Below, one piece after another: positions 37,218 to 44,724 of a stretch of 64,000 bases of DNA (its first letter is position 1; each line of letters begins with the position of its first letter). The notes under the pieces are model-generated. The model was not told the DNA's origin and made no database searches. It saw nothing but the letters and a program-made list of their open reading frames with translations. The DNA comes from a virus, in IMG/VR virus record IMGVR_UViG_3300005613_000002, positions 186,001 to 250,000 of that record; one strand, given 5' to 3'. The position numbers and the translations under genes are program-made.

Positions 37218-37641
37218 CTGTGAAGCCAGCATTTTCTAATGCTTTAATTCCTGCCGAATCAGTACCATCAATACTACCATTTTTTTCAACATAGTCAGTA
37301 AGTTGTTTCATCCCATTAATATATTCCAAGAGGTCAGGATATAACACTTTAGCATCACCAAGAATTTTAATTCCCCATTCATCATCATATTCAGTGGCAT
37401 ACCAATTTTTTCCACCATCCCATGAATGTATCATATAATTGAAAAATTTACCATCTTTTTCTTTATCCCAATTTGGTGGGAAATATACTGATGTACCACC
37501 TTGGTGTCTTAAATTAATCTTTGACTGTTCTTCTTGACGTTTTAACATATATTCATAATCACGCAATTTAGGAGCAGTATATAATCCTAAAGCAATTATG
37601 GTCAAACCTAATACTAATGATATAATCAATAATCCTTTCAT
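37204..37641 (-). CDS. membrane-anchored protein, 145 aa
   Basis: N-terminal membrane segment (LLIISLVLGLTIIALGLY), then a soluble domain rich in Trp and Asp (FNYMIHSWDGGKNWYATEYD). The segment YMIHSWDGGKNWYA recurs in unnamed phage proteins. Outside or periplasmic domain expected. Confidence 0.78.
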   Translation of the reverse strand: MKGLLIISLVLGLTIIALGLYTAPKLRDYEYMLKRQEEQSKINLRHQGGTSVYFPPNWDKEKDGKFFNYMIHSWDGGKNWYATEYDDEWGIKILGDAKVLYPDLLEYINGMKQLTDYVEKNGSIDGTDSAGIKALENAGFTVVTK

Positions 37642-37669
37642 TTTATTTAATTTTAGTTTATTTGTATTA

Positions 37670-37894
37670 TTAAAATTTTTTATAATTAAACATTGGGTAT
37701 TTCTTATTTACAATTTTATGTTGTTCTTCTGTATATGGAATTATTTCTGATTTGTAATAAGAATTAAGTTTTTGAACTACCCCTGTGACCATTTCACATT
37801 GTAAATTATCTGGTTGACAAAAATCAACACCAACATAATAACCTAGATCATAACCGAATCCAGAATCCCATATTATTTTATCATTTTTTTCCAT
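37670..37894 (-). CDS. hypothetical protein, 74 aa
   Basis: Acidic start, Gly/Tyr-rich segment (DSGFGYDLGYYVGVDFCQPD), two cysteines. Not recognised. Confidence 0.75.
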   Translation of the reverse strand: MEKNDKIIWDSGFGYDLGYYVGVDFCQPDNLQCEMVTGVVQKLNSYYKSEIIPYTEEQHKIVNKKYPMFNYKKF

Positions 37895-37904
37895 AATAAC
37901 ATTT

Positions 37905-38024
37905 TTATATTGTTGATGTGCAGGTGGATATTTCCATTAATGCACCAATAAATCCTAGAAATAATATAAGACATATTACACCAAAAAGTATTGTTGAACC
38001 ATATTTTTCACTAAATTCCATCAT
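37905..38024 (-). CDS. small single-pass membrane protein, 39 aa
   Basis: Two ATGs in tandem, then a membrane helix (TILFGVICLILFLGFIGALM) and a polar end. Sits between two genes with tight spacing. Confidence 0.65.
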   Translation of the reverse strand: MMEFSEKYGSTILFGVICLILFLGFIGALMEISTCTSTI

Positions 38025-38033
38025 AATATTTGT

Positions 38034-38615
38034 TTATTGATAATTTTCTGTTTGAATTATTCCATATTTATGAAAATACCTAAGTGGTCGCCACTTGACA
38101 AGTTTTCCAGTTTTTTTATTTGTTACCCAGAAACCCCATTTATGATATGGTCTACTGCATAATAATATAGTCCAAGCACCACCTTTAGGGATACATAACC
38201 AATGTCTATCAGTTGCTTTAGAATACCAAATTGAATCTTGTGGATTGAAAAATGATTTCCATGAATTAAACATTCCTTCAACATGACAGAATGTTTCATT
38301 TCTAAAATGATGTGTACAACCTCTTTTTAAATCAGCACTCATATGTTTATCCATTGGTGTATCACCGATGTATGGTGTTGAATCTTCACGTGTCGGTTTA
38401 ACATTCCAATAATGACCTTTTAATACGATACTAATTAAATCAGTTGCATGGTCATGAAAGAATCTATTATCATCAGATTTAATCCAGTGATGAAGTCTAA
38501 AGGTATAACCAAATAGAATAAGTGTCCACCTATAAAGATATGGTGATTCAGGAATTCCCATTGGTTCTTTCCAACGTATTTGAAATATTCTATTAAATTT
38601 TCTAAATGGTTTCAT
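38034..38615 (-). CDS. cupin-like protein, 193 aa
   Basis: The core RFFHDHATDLISIVLKGHYW (about residues 51-70) with a later THHFRNETFCHVEG and RHWLCIPKG fits a double-stranded beta-helix (cupin-like) fold whose His residues may bind a metal. Such proteins occur in phages without assigned reaction. Basic N-terminus. First gene behind the promoter at 38621. Confidence 0.72.
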   Translation of the reverse strand: MKPFRKFNRIFQIRWKEPMGIPESPYLYRWTLILFGYTFRLHHWIKSDDNRFFHDHATDLISIVLKGHYWNVKPTREDSTPYIGDTPMDKHMSADLKRGCTHHFRNETFCHVEGMFNSWKSFFNPQDSIWYSKATDRHWLCIPKGGAWTILLCSRPYHKWGFWVTNKKTGKLVKWRPLRYFHKYGIIQTENYQ

Positions 38616-38620
38616 GATTA

Positions 38621-38651
38621 CTTATACGAAATTAAAGATAAAATGTTACAA
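38621..38651 (-). promoter_or_regulatory. phage promoter
   Basis: TTGTAACATTTTATCTTTAATT then TCGTATAAGT, leftward; the first base of the -10 block differs from the usual ACG. Confidence 0.75.
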
Positions 38652-38662
38652 ATAATTAACAT

Positions 38663-38950
38663 TTAAATTTCGATATTACTTGTATCTGTAATCATATCAG
38701 GAAAAGGTTTAGACCATTGAGCACGTTTCATTGAGTTATTCTTTAACTTTAACTCATATGTTAGATTAGTTACGATCATTTTAGAAAAATCAATAACTTT
38801 AGCACTCCCTCGTCTTATATCACTAACTTGAAATTGTGTTGGTTTAATTTCTTTCTTATAAGAAAGAACATTACCACTAAGAGTTTGTGTTGAATCAATT
38901 AAATCTAAATACTTTTGAGGAATTCCTTCTTTTGAATTAATTTTTGACAT
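38663..38950 (-). CDS. hypothetical protein, 95 aa
   Basis: Not recognised. Basic, with DIRRGSAKVIDFSKMIVTNL and an end NSMKRAQWSKPFPDM. Lies behind the terminal stem of the RNA locus with no promoter of its own, so it is probably expressed by read-through. Confidence 0.72.
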   Translation of the reverse strand: MSKINSKEGIPQKYLDLIDSTQTLSGNVLSYKKEIKPTQFQVSDIRRGSAKVIDFSKMIVTNLTYELKLKNNSMKRAQWSKPFPDMITDTSNIEI

Positions 38951-38968
38951 TTTATTTGTTTTTAATTA

Positions 38969-39025
38969 AAAATGATAGAATTCAAGTGGGTAGTCATACT
39001 AACCATCTTAAATATCTATCATTTT
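38969..39025 (-). terminator. long-loop terminal stem of RNA locus 2
   Basis: AAAATGATAGA and TCTATCATTTT form an 11-bp stem with a 35-nt loop, in which GGTTAGT/ACTACC can pair. In leftward transcripts a T5 follows. Same architecture as 15009-15059 and 26267-26323. Confidence 0.6.
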
Positions 39026-39032
39026 ATTTTGT

Positions 39033-39238
39033 CAACCCAACGGGGTTCGAACCAAACGTGACCTCCTGCATGTTAATACCGCCAATCTATTTCCGATTTC
39101 ATCCAAATTTCATGATATTAGCTTTATATCAATTCATATATTTTACTTTCTTATTTCCACCTTTAGTACCCCATTATCCGTAAACCGCTAAATAAACATT
39201 TAATTAGGACAGGCACTCTACCACTGAGCTATGGGTTG
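39033..39238 (-). ncRNA. tRNA-like RNA split by about 130-nt insertion
   Basis: The leftward strand shows CAACCCA (39238-39232), TA, a canonical D-arm GCTC-AGTGGTA-GAGT and CCTGT (39213-39209). After 139 bases come GCAGG (39069-39065), AGGTC, a T-arm with loop TTCGAAC and TGGGTTG (39039-39033). Acceptor arms pair 7/7 and anticodon arms 5/5 (one U-G). The T-stem has a 3-nt bulge (TTT). The insert sits in the anticodon loop, where introns occur. I see no group I or II core. It could be an interrupted tRNA or a mimic. Confidence 0.6.
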
Positions 39239-39240
39239 AT

Positions 39241-39495
39241 GTTTAAATAAAGTAGATTAGGTAGGCTTTCGCATTATTACTTATGCACTTTCGTAATGTT
39301 ACCTTGATGGTTTGTTTCGCATTTCTATTGATTAAACAAAACCAGAGCATCATATTATCACTACCCACGAACTATCTTTCACTCATTGTGATGTTCAAGA
39401 GTCAGTCATGACTATTGTTCCCTATTTCACGACACAAATCTATGGGTTCTACTACTTTAAATTTTCAATATTTTAAAGAACTGTTTTCTTATAAT
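39241..39495 (-). ncRNA. 5' part of RNA locus 2, structured leader
   Basis: About 255 bases between promoter and tRNA-like fold with no reading frame. Visible pairings on the leftward strand: GGTTTTGTTT with AAACAAACC (one bulge), ACCCA with TGGGT enclosing about 80 nt, AGTCATGACT palindrome. GCGAAA occurs twice. Possibly a processed RNA; no family recognised. Confidence 0.4.
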
Positions 39496-39528
39496 ACTTA
39501 TACGTTAGAAATAAAAAAATGTTACAAA
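39496..39528 (-). promoter_or_regulatory. promoter of RNA locus 2
   Basis: TTGTAACATTTTTTTATTTCTA then ACGTATAAGT, leftward; next 540 bases hold no gene. Confidence 0.78.
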
Positions 39529-39542
39529 AAAAGTGAACTATT

Positions 39543-39719
39543 TTATTTAACTTCACCAATTATTGATTCAATTCTTTTGATTATATTCAACGTATTATTA
39601 TATGTGTGAATTTTTGCGGTATGACTATATTCTGAAATATTAGGACTATTCATTACATCTGAACGATCTTGATTTTCATTTTTTAATTCTCTAACTAGTT
39701 TTTCGAATTCTAATTTCAT
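39543..39719 (-). CDS. small hypothetical protein, 58 aa
   Basis: Frame starting MKLEFEKLVRELKNENQDRS with helices at both ends (LNIIKRIESIIGEVK). Not recognised; last gene of the operon above. Confidence 0.65.
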   Translation of the reverse strand: MKLEFEKLVRELKNENQDRSDVMNSPNISEYSHTAKIHTYNNTLNIIKRIESIIGEVK

Positions 39720-39729
39720 TCTATTTATT

Positions 39730-39930
39730 TTAAATTAAAAACATACTTTTCCATGTAGACTCTCCACATATTTCAGTTATAACAACACTGAAATCCATAT
39801 CTTGTGTTTCTTTCCAGTTCCATGTAATTAGATTAAAGAATATTGTAAATAATAATAAGAAAATCCAAAAACACCAACCTAAAATAAATTTAAGATAATA
39901 TGCGACAATATATTTAAAAAATTTTCTCAT
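39730..39930 (-). CDS. membrane protein, 66 aa
   Basis: Basic aromatic start (RKFFKYIVAYYLKF), hydrophobic stretch LGWCFWIFLLLFTIFFNLI, then a polar tail. One membrane helix. Its ATG overlaps the upstream stop by one base. Confidence 0.75.
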   Translation of the reverse strand: MRKFFKYIVAYYLKFILGWCFWIFLLLFTIFFNLITWNWKETQDMDFSVVITEICGESTWKSMFLI

Positions 39931-40127
39931 TATTTATTTGTTAATTGTTTTAATGCCAGAAAAGCGATATTCTTTTTTAAATGATGACCATCAGCTTCAT
40001 AGTCTGATTTCTCTAACTGTTCAACAATCTTTCCTAATGCACCAATTACTTCATTATTTAAATGATTCTTAGCATTACCAAGATATTTGTTAATTTGTTT
40101 TTGTGTATTACTTATTTCCTGTACCAT
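39930..40127 (-). CDS. helical hypothetical protein, 65 aa
   Basis: Amphipathic helices with Asn/Lys (NTQKQINKYLGNAKNHLNNE, GALGKIVEQLEKSD). Not recognised. Confidence 0.75.
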   Translation of the reverse strand: MVQEISNTQKQINKYLGNAKNHLNNEVIGALGKIVEQLEKSDYEADGHHLKKNIAFLALKQLTNK

Positions 40128-40137
40128 GATTCTTAAT

Positions 40138-40350
40138 TTAAATTCTATTATTTAATTCAACTATAGTGTCATTCCATAATGCCCACTTAGGATTTAGATT
40201 ACCAATATACATTGGGTGACTTTCTTTCACTTGTTCAGCAATCAAAATTGCAACATTAACTATTTTATCATAAGTTAAACTATAATTTAGTTTTGCAACT
40301 AAATCTTCTAATTTATCAGCATTTTTTTGGACTTCAGTTTTCATAATCAT
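40138..40350 (-). CDS. hypothetical protein, 70 aa
   Basis: Helical N-terminus (NADKLEDLVAKLNYSLTYDK) and KWALWNDTIVELNNRI at the end. Starts at 40350 or 40344 (two in-frame ATGs); the first overlaps the upstream stop (TAATG). Confidence 0.75.
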   Translation of the reverse strand: MIMKTEVQKNADKLEDLVAKLNYSLTYDKIVNVAILIAEQVKESHPMYIGNLNPKWALWNDTIVELNNRI

Positions 40351-40592
40351 TATTTTTTCTTCTCAGGATTACTTGAAAAACTTTTAAGTAAAAGCATAGT
40401 GGCTTTAAATCCTACTGCACTTTCAAGCATTGATTTAAAAAGTCTAAGTTCATTTTGATTATAATTATTTTTTTCAACAAACTCTTTTAATTTATCTTCA
40501 AAATCTTTAGGGAGTTGAGCATTTAAAAACTCATTAGCTGCTTTCCAAAAATCAATACTATCATTTATTTTATTAATTTTTTTTGTGTTCAT
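40350..40592 (-). CDS. helical hypothetical protein, 80 aa
   Basis: Lys-rich helices (DSIDFWKAANEFLNAQLPKD, RLFKSMLESAVGFKATMLLL). Not recognised. Confidence 0.75.
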   Translation of the reverse strand: MNTKKINKINDSIDFWKAANEFLNAQLPKDFEDKLKEFVEKNNYNQNELRLFKSMLESAVGFKATMLLLKSFSSNPEKKK

Positions 40593-40613
40593 GATTTCAT
40601 AATTTATGTTGGA

Positions 40614-40778
40614 TTAAACTTCCTTTTCCCAAATTTCTTGAATTTCTCTCCCTGTTAAAGAGTATAGAGTTCTTTCTTTAAAATATCGTTTCTGTAGATC
40701 AATTCTATCTAATAGTCTAAGGTCAGTATTCCACCATTTCAATGCTGTTGACCTTTTGTTATGGTATTCGCTTATCAT
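40614..40778 (-). CDS. small basic protein, 54 aa
   Basis: MISEYHNKRSTALKWWNTDL start and a charged helical end (SLTGREIQEIWEKEV). It follows the upstream stop by about 10 bases; real by spacing, unknown by function. Confidence 0.68.
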   Translation of the reverse strand: MISEYHNKRSTALKWWNTDLRLLDRIDLQKRYFKERTLYSLTGREIQEIWEKEV

Positions 40779-40788
40779 TTTATAATTA

Positions 40789-41091
40789 TTAACAAATTAA
40801 TTTATTTTGTACTTTACCACATCTTAAACAAGTTCTTTTTTGTCTATAATCAAAAGAATCTTTACCTTTAATTACCACATTTTCTGTGTATTCTTTCCAT
40901 TTAGTCCATTTGTGTCTAAAAAAACAATTACCAGAAATACCTTGTTCTTGAACAAGAAAATTCTTATCATTAGCATTATATCCAAATATAACTGCTAACC
41001 TAACAAATTCTTTCACCCCACCTTTTGGGTTTATGACCTTTAGTTGTTCAAAACATTCTTGACCTAATTTATCAAAATCAGTTTTATTCAT
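40789..41091 (-). CDS. putative zinc protein with RHKWTKW motif, 100 aa
   Basis: The end CFFRHKWTKWKEYTENVV followed by KRTCLRCGKVQNKLIC carries a likely four-cysteine site. The KWTKW segment is shared in part with 26688 and 49677. The N-terminus looks like a helical substrate or partner domain. Unknown function. Confidence 0.75.
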   Translation of the reverse strand: MNKTDFDKLGQECFEQLKVINPKGGVKEFVRLAVIFGYNANDKNFLVQEQGISGNCFFRHKWTKWKEYTENVVIKGKDSFDYRQKRTCLRCGKVQNKLIC

Positions 41092-41093
41092 GA

Positions 41094-41339
41094 TTATTCA
41101 ATTATTTTTACAATAAATATTCTCATTTCAGAATTAGTATCATCTGATTTTTTCCAATATATCTTATCCCAGATTTTACCAAATAAACTTTTTTCAGCAA
41201 TAACAAAACAATAATCATTCATCTTTTCTTTTTGTTTAATTGTTATCACTTTCTCTTGAATCATTTTATTTAAAAATAATTCTTTTAACTGATTACCATG
41301 TTCAGTTAAACCTGTTGCAGTCATTGTATATGCTTTCAT
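41094..41339 (-). CDS. hypothetical protein, 81 aa
   Basis: Mixed alpha/beta; KAYTMTATGLTEHGNQLKEL at the start looks like a conserved small-protein opening; end MRIFIVKIIE. Not recognised. Confidence 0.75.
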   Translation of the reverse strand: MKAYTMTATGLTEHGNQLKELFLNKMIQEKVITIKQKEKMNDYCFVIAEKSLFGKIWDKIYWKKSDDTNSEMRIFIVKIIE

Positions 41340-41341
41340 AG

Positions 41342-41629
41342 TTATTTAGGTAACATTTCTTTTTTTAACTCTCCTAACATAGAAATTAAACAATCAATAC
41401 TATCTACCTCATTAAAAATGAATACTAATTCAGGTTTCATTTCATCATATGATTTGATTGATGTTTCAACTAGTTTATTTATTTGTTTAGATTCTTTTAC
41501 TGTTTTAAACCCTAACACAGTTTCTTGATTTTCACCTAATTCTGAACCAACCATCCAAACATCACCAGAACCAAACTCACAAACAACCACATTTTGAGTT
41601 TCACCAAATGTTGCGTTTTTTGTTATCAT
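41342..41629 (-). CDS. hypothetical protein, 95 aa
   Basis: Beta strands (TQNVVVCEFGSGDVWMVGSE) then helices with acidic residues. Its start overlaps the upstream stop (TAATG). Confidence 0.75.
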   Translation of the reverse strand: MITKNATFGETQNVVVCEFGSGDVWMVGSELGENQETVLGFKTVKESKQINKLVETSIKSYDEMKPELVFIFNEVDSIDCLISMLGELKKEMLPK

Positions 41630-41796
41630 TATTTTTTAGAATTAATATATTTTCGTTCTATTTTTTTTAATCTATTTATTTCATGTTTATTATTGATTAT
41701 TATTTCAATTAGTCTTTCTTTAGACATAAAATCATAATAATTTTTATAATCATTATAACTCATTGAGGATTCACCACCTCCACATTCTTCTACCAT
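41629..41796 (-). CDS. small hypothetical protein, 55 aa
   Basis: Begins MVEECGGGESSMSYNDYKNY and continues as a basic helix (RLIEIIINNKHEINRLKKIE). Not recognised. Confidence 0.65.
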   Translation of the reverse strand: MVEECGGGESSMSYNDYKNYYDFMSKERLIEIIINNKHEINRLKKIERKYINSKK

Positions 41797-41801
41797 AATT
41801 A

Positions 41802-41936
41802 TTAATCTTTGTTCTGTTTTAACTGTTTTCGTTTTTTTAAATTATATGAAATAGTTGGAATTATTACCACAACAAATATAACTATAATTAAAATAACTTT
41901 CACTATAAATTCTATCATAATTAATATATTTCCCAT
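41802..41936 (-). CDS. small single-pass membrane protein, 44 aa
   Basis: Membrane helix (VKVILIIVIFVVVIIPTI) with a basic tail (NLKKRKQLKQNKD). Starts one base after the upstream stop. Confidence 0.68.
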   Translation of the reverse strand: MGNILIMIEFIVKVILIIVIFVVVIIPTISYNLKKRKQLKQNKD

Positions 41937-41937
41937 A

Positions 41938-42366
41938 TTAATTATTGTCAACAGTTTGTAATATTATATTCACATCACATAATAAATTTCTCATTTCTCC
42001 TGTTGGTATGATACTAATTGCATCATTAAGCCTTTTCACTAAGTCTTTTATTGGGAGTTCATTATAATGTAATTTTTCAATTGATGAATCTTTCATAAAT
42101 TCCAATGTTTCACTTGGAATTGTATTATTTTCTTTTCTTAGAAAGATATATGCTTCTCTAATTTCTTTTTCGATTTGTTTTCTTGCATCATTAAATTCAT
42201 CATTACTAGACTCAACTGTTTTAGGTATAAGTATTTCAGCTTCATTATTTTCATCAATATGTTTAGTTGGTTGGGTTTTTCGCCAAAAATAAAACGAAAC
42301 ATAAATTATACTAAATGATAAAGTAAAAAATCCTATTATTGCAAAAATTATTATTAATATTTCCAT
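41938..42366 (-). CDS. membrane-anchored protein, 142 aa
   Basis: N-terminal membrane helix (IIIFAIIGFFTLSFSIIYVSF) then a helical cytoplasmic or periplasmic part (DARKQIEKEIREAYIFLRKE, IKDLVKRLNDAISII). First gene behind the promoter at 42375; the following gene is also a small membrane protein. Confidence 0.78.
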   Translation of the reverse strand: MEILIIIFAIIGFFTLSFSIIYVSFYFWRKTQPTKHIDENNEAEILIPKTVESSNDEFNDARKQIEKEIREAYIFLRKENNTIPSETLEFMKDSSIEKLHYNELPIKDLVKRLNDAISIIPTGEMRNLLCDVNIILQTVDNN

Positions 42367-42374
42367 TTTTTATT

Positions 42375-42406
42375 ATTTATACGTGTGTATTATTTTTTTG
42401 TTACAA
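42375..42406 (-). promoter_or_regulatory. phage promoter
   Basis: TTGTAACAAAAAAATAATACAC then ACGTATAAAT, leftward. Confidence 0.8.
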
Positions 42407-42721
42407 TTACCACCACCTTTTTATCATTTCTTCATCTGTTCCAAGATCAACTTTAGTATCAAACATTTCGACTTCTACCCAATCACTATATGGGTCATAA
42501 TTCCATTTCCATTTTCTTTTACATCTTTCACAAATACATTTATCTGGCATATTAGTGAAATTATATTTAAGTTTATGACCTTTTATTTTACATAATATAT
42601 TATTCTTATCGAATAACCACCAACTAACCCAAAATGATATTCTCATTATCGCATAAAATAATAAAAATATAACAGTTAAAATTACTATACCATATCCGAA
42701 TTCAATAATTAATAGATTCAT
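42407..42721 (-). CDS. membrane protein with zinc motif, 104 aa
   Basis: Membrane helix (GYGIVILTVIFLLFYAIMRI), then LCKIKGHKLKYNF and DKCICERCKRKWKW, which together give a C...H...CxCxxC pattern typical of short zinc ribbons in phage proteins. Acidic C-terminus. Confidence 0.75.
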   Translation of the reverse strand: MNLLIIEFGYGIVILTVIFLLFYAIMRISFWVSWWLFDKNNILCKIKGHKLKYNFTNMPDKCICERCKRKWKWNYDPYSDWVEVEMFDTKVDLGTDEEMIKRWW

Positions 42722-42731
42722 AACATTTAAT

Positions 42732-42944
42732 TTATGTTAAATATTCTTTCATAAATTTATAAAACTTATCTTTCATTTCAAATTTTAAACGTACCTTTGC
42801 CATATGGTCTTGACATGTTGTTAAGCTTGGTTCTACATGTGCCACACCTCTAATCATTCTAACTGCATTTAGAATTATTTCTACATCTTCTTCACTATAA
42901 TCTTGTTCTAATGTAACTGTAAATCCTTTAACTTTATGTCCCAT
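42732..42944 (-). CDS. conserved phage hypothetical protein, 70 aa
   Basis: Resembles a small protein common to many phages: KGFTVTLEQDYSEEDVEIIL, then NAVRMIRGVAHVEPSL and a basic end. The family is a ferredoxin-like alpha/beta fold by eye; function unknown. Confidence 0.8.
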   Translation of the reverse strand: MGHKVKGFTVTLEQDYSEEDVEIILNAVRMIRGVAHVEPSLTTCQDHMAKVRLKFEMKDKFYKFMKEYLT

Positions 42945-42953
42945 GATGAATTA

Positions 42954-43178
42954 TTATAAAGGTGATGTTTGATTTTTACTTGGTTTGAAAATATCCTTAA
43001 ATATCTCATAAGGGACATTTAACTTATTGTTTTGTGAATTAATTAAGACTGCAAATGATTTTTTATCTTTAATTGAAATACTATCAAGTTCACATCTTTC
43101 ACCAGCACATGCTGTGTATCTTGAATCTTTATCCCATATTGTAACATATGGTTCGTATATTTTAAATTTGTTTTCCAT
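42954..43178 (-). CDS. hypothetical protein, 74 aa
   Basis: I start it at 43178 (MENKFKIYEPYVTIWDKDSR); the longer frame overlaps the zinc gene before. Beta-rich, with two cysteines (ACAGERCEL). Not recognised. Confidence 0.7.
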   Translation of the reverse strand: MENKFKIYEPYVTIWDKDSRYTACAGERCELDSISIKDKKSFAVLINSQNNKLNVPYEIFKDIFKPSKNQTSPL

Positions 43179-43197
43179 TCTTAAAATATTTATTGAT

Positions 43198-43389
43198 TTA
43201 TCTACAGGTACAATTCTCAACTCTTTTCCCACAACCATCACAATGCCAATGCTCACCATACCCAGAATAATGTTTATAGGTCATTGACCATTTATTACAG
43301 GTTGGACACATACCTGTTGTGGTATGTTTACCTCTACGTTGTAACTCTTTTTCAAGTTCATTTGTTGATGCTAGTCTAAGATTTACCAT
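43198..43389 (-). CDS. small zinc-ribbon protein, 63 aa
   Basis: CPTCNKWSMTYKHYSG and HWHCDGCGKRVENCTCR form a CxxC...CxxC ribbon. N-terminal helix ASTNELEKELQRRGKH is basic. The composition suggests nucleic acid binding. ATG overlaps the upstream stop by one base. Confidence 0.8.
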   Translation of the reverse strand: MVNLRLASTNELEKELQRRGKHTTTGMCPTCNKWSMTYKHYSGYGEHWHCDGCGKRVENCTCR

Positions 43390-43631
43390 TAGGTTCTTTT
43401 TTCAATTGGTAACATACAGGTAGTACAAAAATCTCTACCATTTTTAAATCTAACTTGTGGATATGGGCAAATACATGTGTCATGAACTAAAGTAATTAAT
43501 CTGGTTTCAAGTTCTTTTGCATAAACTTCCCAACCACAAGAGGGTTCATCAAAACCCTTTAAATAATAATTCATTTCAGTTATTACTTCTTTTCTTAGTT
43601 CAACTATTCCACATTTAGAATTTTTACCCAT
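43389..43631 (-). CDS. putative zinc protein, 80 aa
   Basis: Four cysteines late in the chain (DTCICPYPQVRF, DFCTTCMLPIEK) form a likely zinc site; N-terminal helical part with WEVYAKELETRLITLVHD. Start overlaps upstream stop (TAATG). Confidence 0.75.
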   Translation of the reverse strand: MGKNSKCGIVELRKEVITEMNYYLKGFDEPSCGWEVYAKELETRLITLVHDTCICPYPQVRFKNGRDFCTTCMLPIEKRT

Positions 43632-43888
43632 TATTCAATATTTTTATTTGCTTCTTCAATAAATTTCATTTGTTCTAATGCCCATTTCCTAGCATCATTA
43701 TAATCTGACTCAATTGGTTTTCGAAAACATTTACCAAATTTTTTACTTAATAGACGAATGTGAACATCATTCTGGTTTAACTTTATTAATGGAGTTGAAA
43801 CTTTATATATTTCAGCAATAACTTTCCCATAATAAGGCTCAATTGTAAATCCATACTCTCTATTATTAATTTTCAAGTTTTCACTCAT
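43631..43888 (-). CDS. hypothetical protein, 85 aa
   Basis: Strand-rich first half (YGFTIEPYYGKVIAEIYKVS), then a helical, Lys-rich end (DARKWALEQMKFIEEANKN). Not recognised. Confidence 0.75.
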   Translation of the reverse strand: MSENLKINNREYGFTIEPYYGKVIAEIYKVSTPLIKLNQNDVHIRLLSKKFGKCFRKPIESDYNDARKWALEQMKFIEEANKNIE

Positions 43889-43901
43889 GACTTATTTTTA
43901 T

Positions 43902-44075
43902 TTAAAATTTTAATTCAATAACAATCCCTTCAATACCATCAGAATACTTAGTTCTTTCACGCATTTCAACAACAATATTATCAATGTTATCATCTAACAT
44001 TTTCTTTATTTCTAATTTGTCAACAACAGTACCTTTTTTATATGTTTCCTGATAGGTAATACTATTTTTTGCCAT
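43902..44075 (-). CDS. hypothetical protein, 57 aa
   Basis: MAKNSITYQETYKKGTVVDK and later VEMRERTKYSDGIEGIVIEL; overlaps the end of the gene above by 14 bases in another frame. Not recognised. Confidence 0.65.
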   Translation of the reverse strand: MAKNSITYQETYKKGTVVDKLEIKKMLDDNIDNIVVEMRERTKYSDGIEGIVIELKF

Positions 44076-44445
44076 GATTATAATTTTTTAATTTAAATTC
44101 ATTTACTAGATCATTAACTTTTTTCGGGTCAACAATCTCATAATCTTTTTTGAACTGCATCACATCTTCAATAGTTTTTAACCAACTAAATTTAGCACCT
44201 AATATTTGATGTTTGCTTTGATTATTGGCTTTCATCATTCTTCCAACTTCTTCCTTCACTTTAGTTTTTCTTGCTGGTCTAATTGGAAGATAAGCATATC
44301 TTTTCCCTTTATAATTAAAACTATAACCTAATAGTGTATTATTGAAAATAGTTTCATTCTTTCTAATTGAGAAATGTTTATGCGTAAATATATAAATTAA
44401 CAGAATAGAGTTAATAATTGTAATTATATAATTTAATATCATCAT
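44062..44445 (-). CDS. membrane-anchored protein, 127 aa
   Basis: I use the ATG at 44445 (MMILNYIITIINSILLIYIF), which gives one membrane helix and avoids overlap with the gene before. The rest is basic: SFNYKGKRYAYLPIRPARKT and a C-terminal helix (QFKKDYEIVDPKKVNDLVNE). Not recognised. Confidence 0.72.
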   Translation of the reverse strand: MMILNYIITIINSILLIYIFTHKHFSIRKNETIFNNTLLGYSFNYKGKRYAYLPIRPARKTKVKEEVGRMMKANNQSKHQILGAKFSWLKTIEDVMQFKKDYEIVDPKKVNDLVNEFKLKNYNHGKK

Positions 44446-44455
44446 AATTTTAAAA

Positions 44456-44670
44456 TTAAATAAAAAGAATATTACCAAATGAAACAATATCTTGCAACAT
44501 CATCATTCCATTATCACAACGACATTGCTTTAATACTGGACGATTACTGTGTTCAATAATCCAATTTTTAAACTGTTCTTTAGTTACTTGGGATGAACCC
44601 CAAAGTGTGTCCTTGTTATTTTTCCACAAGCTCTACATTTTACATCATATTCCCAATTTCTATCTTCCAT
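44456..44670 (-). pseudogene. zinc protein gene interrupted by a frameshift
   Basis: The first frame runs from 44670 (MEDRNWEYDVKCRACGK) to a stop after 28 codons. A second frame continues smoothly from the five-A run just after CRACGK with TLWGSSQVTKEQFKNWIIEH, then CRCDNGMMMLQDIVSFGN. Joining the two gives a CxxC...CxC phage protein type with a VSFGN end. One missing A in the run would explain the break. It could be a mutation, programmed frameshifting, or a sequencing error. Confidence 0.6.
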
Positions 44671-44684
44671 AACTGTATCTTATT

Positions 44685-44704
44685 TTATACCCTTAAAGGT
44701 ATAA
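44685..44704 (-). repeat. 20-bp palindrome, copy 1
   Basis: TTATACCCTTAAAGGTATAA, arms TTATACC/GGTATAA, placed 15 bases upstream of the interrupted gene. Identical copy at 44725, 40 bases apart start to start. Confidence 0.75.
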
Positions 44705-44724
44705 TTATTAGTTTTTTACTCTCA

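Noticed and set aside
39070-39208. Insert in the split tRNA-like gene as a classic group I intron
   Set aside because: Only about 130 bases, no recognisable P, Q, R and S segments and no homing endonuclease frame. I keep it as an unexplained insertion.
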